Below are positions 1 to 12,233 of a stretch of DNA of 64,000 nucleotides, one piece after another; position 1 is the first letter of the stretch, and every line of letters begins with the position of its first letter. Source of the stretch: Varanus komodoensis (lineage: Eukaryota; Chordata; Lepidosauria; Squamata; Varanidae); contig NW_025335589.1 of the NCBI RefSeq assembly GCF_004798865.1, forward strand, positions 16,264,790 to 16,328,789. Direction: 5' to 3'. The notes under the pieces are model-generated. The model had not been told where the DNA came from and searched no databases. It saw only the letters and a list, made by a program, of their open reading frames with translations. The position numbers were made by a program, and so were the translations under genes.

Positions 1-1094
1 TGGAACTCGTACAAGATAAGGCTGAATAGAAACCCATTTGCTGGCTACTGAGCTGAACTACAAGTGAAAGGGAATAAAAAGATCTAAAGGCATATAACTA
101 CTACCCTTGCCAAGTGCGATGTTTTTGTCAGTGTATAATGGAGGTCTGAGAAGGAAGAATTATCTCCCAAAACAATCCTCTAAGTCACTTGAAATATAAG
201 GCATATTTACAATAATAACCAGGACAGTGCAAAGGGAGCAGATGCTACATCCATAATCTCTTTTGGGGAGCCTTAAAAGCCTCCTAATATGAGTAGTAAT
301 CCATTGGTACTTCTTTTCCTTAAAAAAAAAAAAAGCTCTAAATGCATTACAACAGCCCTCTCCCCATAACTGTTTACATTTCCACTTGCACTATCAAGCT
401 TTGCTAGAATTTACTTGGGTGATCCCTTTTGTGTAAGATGCATTTCAGTTTGATAAATGGCAGACAGCTTATCGAAAACTCTCCTGAGTCCCTGAGCCGA
501 ATGCCAACAGGTGCATCATTTTCAAGGTCTGGAGCTGCAATAGGAGATATTCTGGATCAGGGCTTCTGCAAAAGAGTTTCATCCCCTCGCACCCTTTCCT
601 TTCCCTCATGTCATTGCCATGCCACAAGATCTCTGAAGCACTGAGGCTTAACCACCAGACCCACATAACACCCCCTCAAAAAAAAGGGATAGGCAATTGG
701 GAAGGCAGCAAGCAGGCTTAGGATGAGTTCTTGAGTCCATACCAGAGCTTACTGCCTGAAACTGCACAGCATCTTTAACTGTTATGTCAGTAGGTGGCCT
801 GCAAGGCATGTGCCTGGTAACAGAGGTTCATTTTCTTATTTTTCTTTTAAAATAAGGTAAATAAAGAAATGCAAATAACAAGCACAATATGCTTTTCTAT
901 CCCAACATTCTTGAGTAAATATATTTAGCAACTGCTTTTTGTTCTACATGCAGTAAATCCATTTTATTCCTGTAATTATGAAGATGGTATGATTCAAGTA
1001 AGCTTATAATGTGAAACTGCACATGCTCACAATATTTCAAATATTTCTTCTTTAAAAAAAAAACAGTGGAGTGTCGTTGTTTTGCTGTAGCCTA
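1..1094. other. No recognised gene; unique AT-rich DNA
   Basis: I see no gene or confident repeat here. There is a short A-run near 321-333 and another near 1053-1062. The overlapping short open frames on both strands around 429-666 have no recognisable protein features and are taken as chance. Confidence 0.6.
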
Positions 1095-1104
1095 TAGGAG
1101 CTGG

Positions 1105-1591
1105 TCAAAGTTCAAAGTTCAAAGCTGGTCATAGTCAAAGCTATGGTTTTCCCAATTGTAATGTATGGCTGTGAGAGTTGGACCATAAGGAAAACTGAGT
1201 GCCGAAGAATTGAGGCCTTTGAATTATGGTGCTGGAGAAGACTCCTGAGAGTCCCTTGGACTGCAAGGAGATCAAACCAATCAGTCTTAGAGGAGTGACT
1301 GCTCTTTAGAAGGCCAGATACTGAAGGTGAAACTCAAATACTTTGGCCACCTAATGAGAAGGAAGGACTCCCTGGAGAAGACCCTGATGCTGGGAAGGAT
1401 TGACAGCAAATGGGGAAGGGGATGGCAGAGGATGAGGTGGCTGGATGGGGTCACTAGAGTGGAGGATGTGGACTTGGGTGGACTTTGAGGGATGGTGTAA
1501 GACAGGAGAGCTGGGAAGGGTGCTGTCCATATGGTCATGATGGGCCGGGCAAACTTTGCAACTAAATAATAAATAAATAAAAACAAAAATG
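1105..1591 (+). mobile_element. BovB (RTE-clade) LINE, 5'-truncated 3' end
   Basis: The text follows the C-terminal coding end and tail of BovB reverse transcriptase, including gtatggctgtgagagttgga, the tract around ctttggccacctaatgagaa and actccctggagaag, and an AATAAATAAATA-type tail at 1565-1580. A 10-bp direct repeat taggagctgg flanks it at 1095-1104 and 1592-1601 and fits a target-site duplication. Only about 490 bp of a roughly 3-kb element remains. The 5' junction carries a small iteration of tcaaagt (1105-1125). The reading frame is decayed. BovB in this form is typical of squamates. Confidence 0.9.
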
Positions 1592-1601
1592 TAGGAGCTG
1601 G

Positions 1602-2600
1602 AGAAGCAGTTGCAGAGTAAACAATGGCAATGGGGATGGTGAGAATAGAAATGTGAGCCATTTAACAGCTGAAGCAATAATTATGTTATCTGAACACTGA
1701 AAATGAATTCGTTTGGACAAAGCCCTGGGTAGAAGGACAGACATAAAGGTGCCTCAGTAGTAAGTGTGGATGTTGGAATACTGGATTTTCTGAATTTCTG
1801 TATGGAAGGAAATGCAGATCCTTCAGACTGTTCATTTCTCCACATTTTGTGATGTGATTCTTAGATCAAGAATGCAAACAATATGAATACATTGCAATGT
1901 TCATTCAGAACACACTTATGACTGAAGGCATGTCAACCTAGCATGAGAATGGTCTAGCCATCTCTAGCAGTAATTCATGAAGAAGGAATCATTTACCATA
2001 ATTTTGTTCCCATCTTTCAAAATTAGATATCCTCTGCTATTGATCATGCTGATAATCATTTCTTGACTATAGTTCATAAATTAATTTCTGTGGATATTGA
2101 AGGGTTGAAGATCAGGTGGTCATGGAATTATTCTGAAAATGGTGTCCACTGAAAATTATTCCCACTTTGTCCATTCCGTCAATCTTGCCTTGTGGGATGG
2201 GCCACTCCATTTCAAACCTGGGAATGGGTAAAACTGCACTACCTGAGATTCCTGAGCTTCTACAAATTCTTCCTCAAAGTAGATAGATATCAACTCATTT
2301 GAATTCTCGGATACAAATGCATTGTCCCCTGATCTGGAAAAATGCACATTTTTAAATGCACAAGTGCCCAGTTTGGAAATGTGCAATTGTACAACTGCAC
2401 AATTTTTGAAGAAAATGGGGAAAAGTCTCTAGAATTACACTACTCATACTTGGGACTGTGAACAGGAGATTCATGCGATTTGCAAACAGGAACAAAATTC
2501 TCATACATCCCTACATGTACCTCACTCTGTGTTCAGGCTGCTAGTGGACAGCAAGGTGCTGTTTAGGAACAGAGGTACTGAGGAAGCTGCCTTTTACAGA
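1602..2600. other. No recognised gene; unique DNA
   Basis: There is no coherent open frame, RNA gene or confident repeat. The 2156-2386 minus-strand frame of 76 codons has no recognisable domain. Confidence 0.55.
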
Positions 2601-2607
2601 GCCAGGC

Positions 2608-2695
2608 CTTCACCAATTTAGTCCAGTATTTTTAATACTGGCTGGCAGCAGTTCTCCAGGGTTCAGACAAAAGCTTTGCCTTTCCTTCCTGGGGA
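2608..2695 (-). mobile_element. Degenerate tRNA-derived SINE fragment
   Basis: The words tagtccagtatt, actggctggcagcagttctc and cagggttcagac match, with changes, the body of the common reptile SINE also seen at 37.9 kb (catcaagttcagtat ... ctggcagcggctctccaggg type). The tRNA-like end is not preserved. Confidence 0.4.
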
Positions 2696-2699
2696 CCCC

Positions 2700-4260
2700 A
2701 AATGGCATAGAGTTTGGGGGCAAGATATACACATCAAACATGTATCATTTCCAGCAGTATGATCAGTGTGTTCAGATCCAGATGCAGATCCAAAGCTGAA
2801 CACATTATACTGTGAAAAAAAATCATGTTATTAGCCAAGTTCCAAATCTAGCTAAGGGGATTCATTTTCCCATCAAGTCAGTTTCTACAGTTCCTAGCAG
2901 TCTGAAACCTGGTATAAGTCAAAAAGAAAGCAGTATGAGTGAAGTGACTGGCAGGGCTGGGGGAGAGAAGTGAACTAAAACAAAAACCAAAAGAGGCAAA
3001 CCAAGTTATAGAAGCTACTCAAGACCCTTGAGCTAAATTGTGAAAATTAGGATGTGAAGCAAAATCAAATATATTTCTCAGTAACTGGATCAATTGACAG
3101 CAGATGGCCTGTATCTCATAATCTGACAAACTTTAAAATGTTTTTAGTGCAATGACTTCTGTAGGTTTTATAAAAAATTTAGATTTGTGAAACTTAAATC
3201 ATCCAATCAAGTAAAAGATTGCCTTGCTGAGAGTGTTTTGCATGCAGTTTAGTGGGAAAATCTCAGCCTCAAAAATGGAGAAGATAAAATTGTGGGGTCA
3301 TAGACATTCACTGTTTGGAGTGAGAAAGATGGCTGCCTTGGATGCACATTCTCAAGGCCTGCTGGCTGGTCTCGAAGAGTCAGAATCAGGAGGAGGAGGA
3401 GAAGAAACACAGGTGCAGCCTGGGAATATGGGCCATCCCAGGACTCAGAGATGAGAGAAGTAGAGACACCTGTCTCAATGTCAGACTCTCCTGGTAGGCA
3501 GGCGGTCTGTGGGAATAACCAAGATGTACAGTTGGCAGGAGGGAACTTGGAGCAGAAGAATTTCTCAGACCCAGATGAGATGACCCTGTCTCTTGACTAC
3601 ATGGCACGTCATCAGGAGATGAGAGAGGCCCAATGAGAGGATTGGCAGGCAGCAAGAAGGTATGCTCATATTTCAGGAGGCCTCTCCTGAAGGGATGGGG
3701 GCCAGTCAAGCTCATGAGGAGAGTTTCTGCAGATGAATACTAGATTGGGTCCAACAAACTGCTCTGTGCATGCTCATAGATTCATTCCAGGTGTTTGTGC
3801 TTTTGGTCAATACAGAATGTTTTGCAAGGAAAAGGACTGTGCTTTGAATGCGAAGGGGGAACCTCAGCTCCTGACACTTAAGTTAGAGCAAATAAAAAGC
3901 TAACTTTCAGCTATGCAATATGCAACTACTATAAAATTGTTTGGCTCTGAGAATCCCTTTCAATCCAGGTACAGTGATAGCCTTTCCATGGGCATCAAGT
4001 TCCTTAGCCAAAGCTGGAGAAGCAATATAGTGGCAACAACTTAGTTGTATCCAGAAAGATTATTAGTTTGACACATTCCAGTGTGGATTCTGATAACAGT
4101 GCAGGACAAATCAAGTTCCAAGAGAATATAGGAAGGAAGCTATAATAAGATCCTTGGGAATAATTTCATGAAATTGCTCTGGTTTAGTTTTAATTTGGGA
4201 CTAGAGCCCAAATATCTGTAAATATCTAGCCCATAACACTGCCAGCAGAAAGGATAGTAC
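2700..4260. other. No recognised gene; unique DNA
   Basis: I see nothing recognisable. Overlapping frames at 3224-3454, 3451-3636 (plus) and 3386-3715 (minus) are purine-rich on one strand and compositionally biased, with a glycine/glutamate tract at 3389-3404. None resembles a known domain. Confidence 0.5.
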
Positions 4261-4266
4261 AGTGTA

Positions 4267-4356
4267 GAGGCAATTCATCCAGTCATCTCCCTTGACCTCA
4301 GCCAGCTGCTGATCATCATGATGCAAAATGCACTGAATTCAACCAGAGACTTGAAG
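4267..4356 (+). repeat. Direct repeat copy A (paired with 5239-5323)
   Basis: This roughly 90-bp stretch beginning with gaggcaattcatccagtc and ending near aaccagagacttg recurs in the same orientation about 970 bp downstream with a few substitutions and a short deletion. I do not recognise the family. It is either an old local duplication or two copies of an uncatalogued interspersed repeat. Confidence 0.75.
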
Positions 4357-4359
4357 GCC

Positions 4360-4875
4360 TGCTCCTTTCTTCAGAATGTTTATTTGGCTGCCAGAAAGGC
4401 ATGTTGCCAGCCTTCACAAGATGGAGGCCATGGCTTATGACGAAAGGCCATTTATTGGTTTGGCAAAGGGGGAACTGACTCAGTTGCGAGTGGCTGTAGC
4501 AGTTCTTAGAGTTCTGCACAGATTTCAAAGGATTTAGCTTACCTTCTGTTTTAATCCTGTTGGTATGCTTAGCATGGTTTAGACCCAAAGGGAGTTTCTG
4601 CTGGCAGATCAGAGAGAGATTTCAGATGTCTTCAGGTGTTCATCTGATGTCTTCAAGATGGTTTATCTCAAATCCCTGCAGAATGGAACTGCATGATCTG
4701 AAGGGGGTTTCTACATGGATTTGGCTGAAAGGGTTAAAGTTCCAGAGAAATCCAGAAAATGTATTATTAAAGTTCTGGACTTCTAAGCATGTACATCTGA
4801 CCACATGATCCCTCCCACAATTTTGCAATGAGCTTGGTATTGTCATGCTTCCACTGGAGGAATCAACATCAGAAA
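4360..4875. other. No recognised gene; unique DNA
   Basis: I see no confident feature. The frames at 4316-4588 (minus) and 4560-4808 (plus) overlap each other and show no domain. Confidence 0.5.
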
Positions 4876-4879
4876 ATAA

Positions 4880-5232
4880 GTGTTTATAATTATTTTATTT
4901 CTATACCTCCCACAAGCTGAAGCTCTGGTTTACAATGCATAAAAGCCAAAAAGAATACAATATAAACATACAGAAGATGAGAAAAGATAATAAATATTAT
5001 ACCAGATAATTTAAAAGCCAGATTTAAAAATCAGATTTAAGCAAGCACAGCAGCTTGCACAAATTAAAACAAAAGACTTGTTAGATAGCTGATATAATGC
5101 CCTGGTATATTATTTGGGCTGCTTAAATGTTCTTAACATAAAACTGGAAGAATTGCAGAGCTGTTGCCAGGTGGAGAGCTTGTTCCATAACTGGGGACTT
5201 CCTTTGAGGAGGCACTCCTCCTAGTGGTCAAC
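4880..5232 (-). mobile_element. L2-like LINE 3' end, degenerate
   Basis: On the minus strand this ends with a decayed ...tataaataaaat type tail (4885-4910). Further in, at 5160-5225, gcttgttccataactgggg and ggaggcactcctcct parallel the 3' region of the long L2 at 49.0-49.1 kb (gcgcattccataggtgggg and gagaaggccctctt). No open frame remains. Confidence 0.55.
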
Positions 5233-5238
5233 AACCTG

Positions 5239-5323
5239 GAGGCAGTTCATCCAGTCATCTCTCTTGACCTCAGCCAGCTACTGATAATCATGCAAACTGA
5301 ATCTCTTTTGACCAGAGACTTGG
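5239..5323 (+). repeat. Direct repeat copy B (paired with 4267-4356)
   Basis: This is the second copy of the unrecognised roughly 90-bp unit, with gaggcagttcatccagtc and gaccagagacttg as the shared ends. It directly adjoins the L2 tail at 4880-5232, while copy A does not. Confidence 0.75.
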
Positions 5324-5329
5324 TGCCAA

Positions 5330-7485
5330 CCCTTGGCGTTGGCTTGACCATACACTATCTCCGACTCTGTGTAGGGAATTCTTCCTGCCTTCAACATCTC
5401 CCCCAAAAGTAGGCCATTGAAGATCTCTCAATGGGGTTGTAGATTTTCAGGCCATGCCTTAAGTGAACAATCCAACTCCCCCACTGGCATATTCATTTTC
5501 AGAACCCGAAGGAGGTTTTCAGGTTTACTTGTTAATTGGTTAAATTAATGGTTCATAAATATTTGGCTGTTGTTCACCTCACCAAGATGTGAATGTGGTT
5601 TAGGTACCCTGTCAGATGAATCCAAGGAGCTTAAGACCCTCCCAGAAATCCTAGGATAGGCATAGAGTGGATTGATAGTCAGAAGGAAAATGTAGTCTTT
5701 GAAAAGGATCATGCACAGAGACTGGAAAAATAAATGACTGCATCAGACCTAGCTTTCAGGTCTGTATGACGAACAGAACCAAAACATCATCTTAGCCAGC
5801 ACTAGGTCTGAGAGGCCTGTCAACTGTCCAAGGGCTTCATCCTATGCTAATGTCTGCTAGTCCTGAATTGGTTTGCTCTGAGGTAGCACTCCTCTGATTG
5901 GTGCTGGGTGGCTGCCCTTTTAAATTTTGCACAATGCCATACCGCAACACTGTGTTACATGCTCCATCTGGCAAAGGGTCCTCAAATACATGTCAATCTG
6001 TCACGTCAGACGTTCTCCAGGGATGGCAAGGGTTGATGCTATCTCTGATCAGGTGGGAATGACTGGGGGAAGCATGGAGAACAGCCAAACCATATAAAAG
6101 TGCAGCAGTAGGTCTTGGTTATGGATCATGGGAAATTCTGATAATGTATTATGGTAACCCCATTAGGAATGAAACACTGGGCAAAACTATTCATTGTTCC
6201 TAAAATAAAAATACCCCAAGTTTAATAAAAGATTGTACTGAAAGTGGAACAGTCAAGCCAAGGTGAAAATATAAGACATAACCCTATAGGGAATGCTGTG
6301 GCCTTCTGCACAGATGACTATGCAGAATAGGAGGAGCACAGGGGTGAAGGTTGCCTCCCAGACTCAGCATCCTGCAAAGGAGCTACACAGTTCACTTTGC
6401 TAGCAGCTGCACTTCGGATGCAGAAAGAAGGTGACTGAGGTACCACCAGAGTATCTCATATCTTGGTGACCCTGACCTGCTCCTCAGAACCCAGCATGTT
6501 CCCTAAATCCTTTCTCCATTCTTTCTGTGCTGGCTGTGAGCAGGGAAGGTTCTCTGAGTGCAAAGTCCTGGCTCCTTTGTCAGTGCTGTTCTCTCCCATC
6601 AAAGATGTGACTGTAAAAAAATTCTAAGGTCTTTAAATGCTCTCTAGGGTCCATGAGATTGCTCCCTCAATGATGAAATAGCTTGTCTCGTTCAAAAAAA
6701 GGGCACAGAGTTTTGCTGAACTTCTAGAAAGCAGAGTCATTTTGCAGTGGCGTGTTTTAATAATATGAAGCCGCAGCAAAATATTGGTCATAAAGCAAAG
6801 GAAAAAGTCATTCTATAATTACCATTTAAAGGAGCAATACTGGAATTCCCCAAACATAGCAAAATAAGTGTTTTTTTCTCAATGCTCTGTCAAGTCCTGG
6901 AGCTTCTGTATTTGCCCGAACAAAAGTCCTGATCTCGGCTTATGTGATAAGCTTCTGTTTCCTTATATGTCTTTGCTGCATATTCCAGAACTACTGGGGT
7001 GGTAAAGTTGCTTTTGGGACAGGGTGCCAAAAGCTCTCTCAACCAAAGGGTTGTTGAACCTCTGCCATCCACAGCTATTAGTGATGGGTAGCCCGCCAGT
7101 GCAGCTAAAAGAGTACATCCATCTCCCTACACCTCATTTGTGTCTCTTATTATTGCTGACATCTGTTCAAGTCTTAATTACCACATTACCAAAACAAGTC
7201 CCTTGTCAAATCTAACCAAATACAAGATAGCTCAACAACAAAGGTGCCAAAGTCTCTATAAAGAAATACAAGGAAAACTGATTAATAAAATAGGTTGGGG
7301 GGCAAAGAGATAGGTATGTGCCCTTCATCATGGACCTGAATGGTGCCTGCTGTCAGAACAAGAGATAGGCATTCCATGGTGTCCATGTAGTAAAGGTTTC
7401 TGGAATTAGCATGGCACATTCTGTAAAAAGTTTATTTGGGAATCTAGTAGAATACATTCTACTGTAATTGGCCTGTATGCTAGAG
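5330..7485. other. No recognised gene; unique DNA
   Basis: I see no gene or clear repeat. A TATA-like ccatataaaag lies at 6090-6100, but nothing coding follows it, so it is not called as a promoter. The frames at 6890-7072 (minus) and 7024-7215 (plus) lack recognisable features. Confidence 0.5.
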
Positions 7486-7487
7486 TA

Positions 7488-7615
7488 ATCTTCCCCAATC
7501 TGGCAGCTTCCAGGTATGTTTGACTATAGTTCCTTTACACCAAATGGGCCATGCCTGCTGCAGATAAGTCCCAAAACATCTGGATGGTACCAACTTGAGG
7601 AAGGCTGCTCTAGAG
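7488..7615. mobile_element. Palindromic MITE-like repeat, copy 1
   Basis: The left arm (about 7490-7545, cttccccaatctggcagc then ccaggtatgtttgactat) and the reverse complement of the right arm (cttcctcaagttggtacc then ccagatgttttgggactt) align imperfectly. This is the known reptile short DNA element whose core reads ccagatgttttggactac. It has no coding capacity. Confidence 0.65.
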
Positions 7616-7619
7616 AGTA

Positions 7620-9055
7620 AAGCCAGAAACTTGCCCTCTGCTAGGAAAGGTGAGGTCATTATATCAGGTGGCATGAGGGCAAAGCATTACATAATTGACA
7701 AGTGCCTTCCTTTTCTAACACCTGAGGGTTCTTCCATTTTATGATGTATGAACGTGAGTAGCGCTACTCTGTTGGTGGTGGCAGTGGCAGTGGCATTAAT
7801 TCTGACAGCACAGATGCACAGGTTATAGAACTCTCATCCATATGTGACTCATTTTCTGAAACACAATAATGATTAAAGCCACTCATGTTCCATGTTATTC
7901 GCTACTATCCAGGGAGCAAAAAGGAGGAATTCTGGCAGGGAAAGTGCCAAAACATCTGGAAATCTACTTGCTGTCCACCTCTGGCCTAGAATTTGAGAAT
8001 GGCAGGGCACAATCACACCACACGCATCCTGGTCTTTTTCAAACAGCAATTCTATTGAGATGTGTATGGGCAGAATGCACATAGCATATGGCATCTAACT
8101 TCAGTTGATCAATCACATTTAAATACTCATGCGAAAAAGCATGGACACATGCAGAATGAGAACAAAAGAAGATCGGGCTGATGCTGTGCTTAGCTTTTCA
8201 CTGCCATGCTGGCTTTCCATGGTGCATGAATTCTAAAAGATTCAGGATAGCGTTGATTTTGTAAGTTATTAAGTTTACTCTTGTCAGAGTGTGCAGTCAA
8301 TGTTGGTAATAAGGAAATGCACTTTTTCTGGCATTGGAATATCTGCCTGACAGACATTCTTTGATTAGTTGCTTATTCAGCATCCCATAGGCTTGAAGTG
8401 AACATGAGCACAGTCATGTCAGATTTAAATGGCACATGTGATTGAACGTGTTTTCTTCTGATACTCTATAAAGCATAAACTAACCACGGGTGCTTTTAAT
8501 TTGGCAAACTGTAAATATGACAGGTTTAAATTATGTTCAATAACTGGTAACCTGCTGCACTGAGAACTACTATTCACTAACATTTCTGCTCACCTTTCTT
8601 CTCACGAGATGAAAAAGTGCCTTATCAAAGTTAAAGAGCAAGGGGAAATAATTTGGAGATTAAAAGGTATCACAGTTTCCTTCATGGCCTTTCATGTACT
8701 ACATGAAGCCATATTGTCTTTTGCATAGTTTTTACCTCTTAGTGCAAGAGTCAAGAGCCCCTTAGACAGATATAGGGAATGGTGTGAAAATAAGAGCTTA
8801 TATATTTGTAAAAGTATGATGTTTTTAAATTATATTTATATCCAACTATGTGCCTGTTAGAAGGAACCCAAGGTAAGTTACTATATTCTATCCGTACAAC
8901 CACCCTGTGGGAAGGTTGGAATTTGGCTGTCAAAAGTTGACTATGTGATCAGAACTAAATAGAAATATGAATGAAAGCAGTGCCTCAGACTGTCTTAGCC
9001 TGTCAATAGGGCAGCAAAATTGGAAGAGGGGCATTTCCCAGAGACGGGGGTCTTC
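7620..9055. other. No recognised gene; unique DNA
   Basis: I see nothing beyond short chance frames. The frames at 7869-8084 (plus) and 7873-8094 (minus) overlap almost completely, which argues against either being real. Confidence 0.5.
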
Positions 9056-9061
9056 TCACAG

Positions 9062-9262
9062 CCATGCATATTAGTGCACTTTGTTGAACTGTGAGTTGTG
9101 GTTATATGTGAACCCAGAAAAATGGGTTGTTAATTATAAACAACCCCCAAAGATATTTAATGGTTTCTTGTTGATTGTGAACTGTCAATTGTTTAATCAT
9201 GAGTTGTCATTATGTACAAACCAAACTCATGGCTTGTTTGTAGGCTGTTTCACCAGGCTTAC
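9062..9262. repeat. Candidate short palindromic repeat
   Basis: The stretch holds an internal palindrome (gggttgtt ... aacaaccc, 9124-9147). It also has two related blocks: gagttgtggttatatgtgaac near 9092 and gagttgtcattatgtacaaac near 9202. The structure suggests a decayed non-autonomous DNA element, but I cannot name it. Confidence 0.35.
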
Positions 9263-9507
9263 AAGGACAGTGGGCAAGAATAGTGTTTAAAAACCAAAAA
9301 TAAACTGAAAAACACAGTCTCTTTACATGTCACAATGGAAACAAACAGTTCAAGGAATGAGAAAACAAACCAAGCTTTGCTCCGTCATCTTTCAGATGGG
9401 CAAAAAACATAGCTTAAATAAACTATGGATGTCAACCAGACCATAATATATTTTTATGTAAGTTGTCTTTAAAGTTGGCTGGCACAGAATGCCACAACAT
9501 TCAGTCC

Positions 9508-9720
9508 AACAGCAGTATGGTATAGTGGTTAAAGTGATGGGTTTTGAGTCAGTTGGTTCTAGATCACACTTAACCCTGAAATTCACAGATGACTTGGGGA
9601 TGATCACTTGTCCTCAGCCTAAGAAGACATAGGGATTATCATCACAGGATTATTGTAAGGATAAAATAGAGAGGACAATCATTCATGCTACCTTGGACTC
9701 TTTGAAAGAAATGTGGGACT
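9508..9720 (+). mobile_element. tRNA-derived SINE with L2/MIR-like tail, degenerate
   Basis: It starts with a tRNA-like A-box region, agtatggtatagtggttaaa, and continues through cttggggatgatcactt, cctcagcctaa and attattgtaaggataaaat to a decayed ctaccttggactctttgaaa end. This order matches the better-preserved copies at 59.3 and 60.2 kb. Confidence 0.65.
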
Positions 9721-9775
9721 CAACTCTATGCATCTAAGCCTTTTCTGCTTTAAGCTGCTGCAGCAGCTTGGCCCA

Positions 9776-9886
9776 AGCGAGTGCCTTCCAGATGTTTTGG
9801 ACTTCGGTTGCCATCAGACTTGGGCAGCATGGCCTATAGTCAGAAATTCTGGGAGTTGTGGCCCAAAACATCTGAAAGGCAGGAGA
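9776..9886. mobile_element. Palindromic MITE-like repeat, copy 2
   Basis: Arms at 9782-9818 (tgccttccagatgttttgga...) and 9845-9881 (...gcccaaaacatctgaaaggca) are imperfect inverted repeats around a short spacer. It is the clearest of the six copies of this family in the window. Confidence 0.75.
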
Positions 9887-9889
9887 ATA

Positions 9890-10770
9890 GGCTGTGTCAT
9901 CTCCTCTTCTGAATTACTTCAGACAAAAATGAGCTGTCCTTCTCAGTCTTTGCTTCAGAGCAGGAAGCCCACCTCATCACTAGATGCCAGATCATAAATA
10001 GTGGCAGGCAAAACAGCAGGGATAGCAAATCAGTGGAGGTTTCCCCTCCCCAGCTATTCTCCCAGGAGCTCATGTGTGGCCTCCAGTTACATGCTGAGGC
10101 AGACACCAAACAAAAGACCCTGTCTTGCTGTCCCTCTGACAGCCAGAGAAAAGTGCTTGGAGAGCTTGGTCAAGCTGTGCTGATCTACTGCAGGCCCACA
10201 TTGTACAAGCATTTCCCAGCTGGTACTGAATCCCAGGTCATTTTTGGGAACTCTGAATGTTTCTGTTGGCACTGATGCATTGTCTCAAAATGGGACAGCC
10301 TCTGATAACAATCTTCTAGATTCTAGCCCCAGAACCATTGTTTGGAAGCAGAAAGCAGAGCCCTGGTAAGGTTGTTATTTCCTGGCAGGAGCTAGAGCTG
10401 TCAGTCACAAAACTACACCAGACTCAGAGCTTTGGGAACAGCCCAGGTTGCTTCAGGATGCTTTGATGAGACACCATTTCACTTTGGACAAAGCCAAAAT
10501 CTCTCCAAAGCATCTCAGTTTGATTCTGTGTTAGGGCTTCATCCAGGGTGGATGTACAACCTAGTTCCAGGTTGCTTGGTACCCTTTATATGAACAGCTT
10601 CGGGTGTGAAGGTTCTCTCTGCAGACACTTGTACATATGGATGCTGGAGAGCAGGGCTAGTTATCTGTGTGATGTCAGGATAGAGTCCATCAGCACATCT
10701 CTGCTCTCTCTCTCTGTGCATTCATCTGTGTGGACTTTGTAGTCCCCGAACAGGGCTGTTGTGTCCATTT
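9890..10770. other. No recognised gene; unique DNA
   Basis: Several overlapping 60-94-codon frames lie on both strands between 9713 and 10275. None shows a conserved domain, signal peptide or splice context that I would trust. Confidence 0.5.
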
Positions 10771-10774
10771 ACCT

Positions 10775-10859
10775 GGTTGCATCCTGTAGAGCCAGTTTTC
10801 ACAATATACAGAGGCACTTCTAAATACCGATGATCTTTTTTCCACCATGTATTCAGCTT
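10775..10859 (+). repeat. Dispersed repeat pair, copy A
   Basis: It shares ggttgcatcctgta, gccagtt, tacagaggcacttc and attcagctt, in the same order and orientation, with 12234-12337. The family is not recognised. Confidence 0.7.
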
Positions 10860-12118
10860 GTGCCCTTTGTTAAGAACAAAGATGCTTTTTTTTCAGGATC
10901 ACACTATTATTGTGCCACAAAAGCTATTTCCTTACCTCCACAGGACATCACAACACAGCTGCGATTAAAGCCAGACATTGCCATCCACCTGGCTTCATAT
11001 GAATGGTGATATAAAGTTGGTGGCACTACAGACAGCTGAGGGGTTGTATGCTTAACGCAGAAGCAATTCTCAGCCATGATTTATGTTTGGTTGTCACCAA
11101 GCACTTTGGCCAGTGGGTTACTAGCTTTAAATTTGCACTTCTTCCACTCTTTCCATGTTTCAGCACTTTGTCAAAAGTTTGGAGGATTTAGGCTTTTTTT
11201 AACAATATGTGGATGACACTCAGCAATTTTAGATGGTTTAAAAGAGATATAAGAAAATGTAGTGCTCGCTCTCTCATTCCTCAAATGCCAGTGTCAGCAC
11301 ATGCTTTGGTGTTCAGTGCTTGCTTTATTGCATATCTCACTATTTTTGGGTTTTTGCTTCTAAGCAGGCACCAGTGGTGCAGAAGGCATGTGATGAACTA
11401 TACACTCTCATTTTGTGAAATCTTCCTTTAGCTGTGGCATGGCTTGACAATAACAGTGTGGGCTAATTAATGGGCAATCAGTACAACTTGATCCCTTTGG
11501 CCATTAAGATACTCGGCTCACACCCATCTGCAAGGGGAGTCTTGAGGAGTCTTCACACGTCATGGTAAGCCATTCATGTGAATATGCTACATGGTATGTC
11601 TAATGGATATGCAGGCATGCTATAGATTGTTCTTCCCCTTAGTTCTCCATCCCATTTCCCAGTACCGTTTATAGCAGAACCCTTCTCTTCTTGTCTTCTT
11701 TTCCTGGTGCTCTCCCCACTCCAGTTGTGACCCCCCCTTTTTTGCCATCTTTTAAAAAGAGTGCCTTGGGAGTGTGCAAATTGGATCATGTTTTCTGATT
11801 TTTTTTTTAGTGTTTTGTCTCAGAGAAGTGGAAATGTCTACATAATTTTTAAATATTGCCAGTCTTTCATAAGGGAACATTTATGGCTGTGTGAAATGTG
11901 TAATGTTGTCAACATCCTTGTAAATTTCACCTGCCAAAGAGAGAAAGGTGCAGCAGGTAATGTATAAGGAACTGACAAATTGGGACTGCATATAGGCAAA
12001 TCTGTGCATACTTGCCAAGGAACAGGGGAAATGTGAAGTGATAAGGGGAAAGCGTTAGGGTTCGGATGAAAGCAGGAGAAATAAGACCACCAGAAAAAGA
12101 GTGGTTTGCAGAATTTCC
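10860..12118. other. No recognised gene; unique DNA
   Basis: Unique DNA with short homopolymer runs (T-run near 10886, T-run near 11799). No supported feature. Confidence 0.5.
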
Positions 12119-12232
12119 CATTTAGTATTTATTATATTTCTATTCCACCCTTTCTCCTTCCAAGGAACTCAAGGTGACTTACATAATTCTCCTCCTCCTC
12201 TCAATTTAATCCTCACAACAACAACCCTCTAC
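12119..12232 (-). mobile_element. MIR/L2-like SINE tail, minus strand
   Basis: Read on the minus strand the order is gttgttgttgtgaggattaa, then ttatgtaagtcaccttga, gttccttggaaggagaaagg and a gtggaatagaaatata end. This is the 3' half of the same SINE family as at 59.3 kb. Confidence 0.65.
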
Positions 12233-12233
12233 A

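Noticed and set aside
6085-6105. TATA-like ccatataaaag as a promoter
   Set aside because: No coding sequence or other promoter element follows. AT-rich DNA gives such words by chance.
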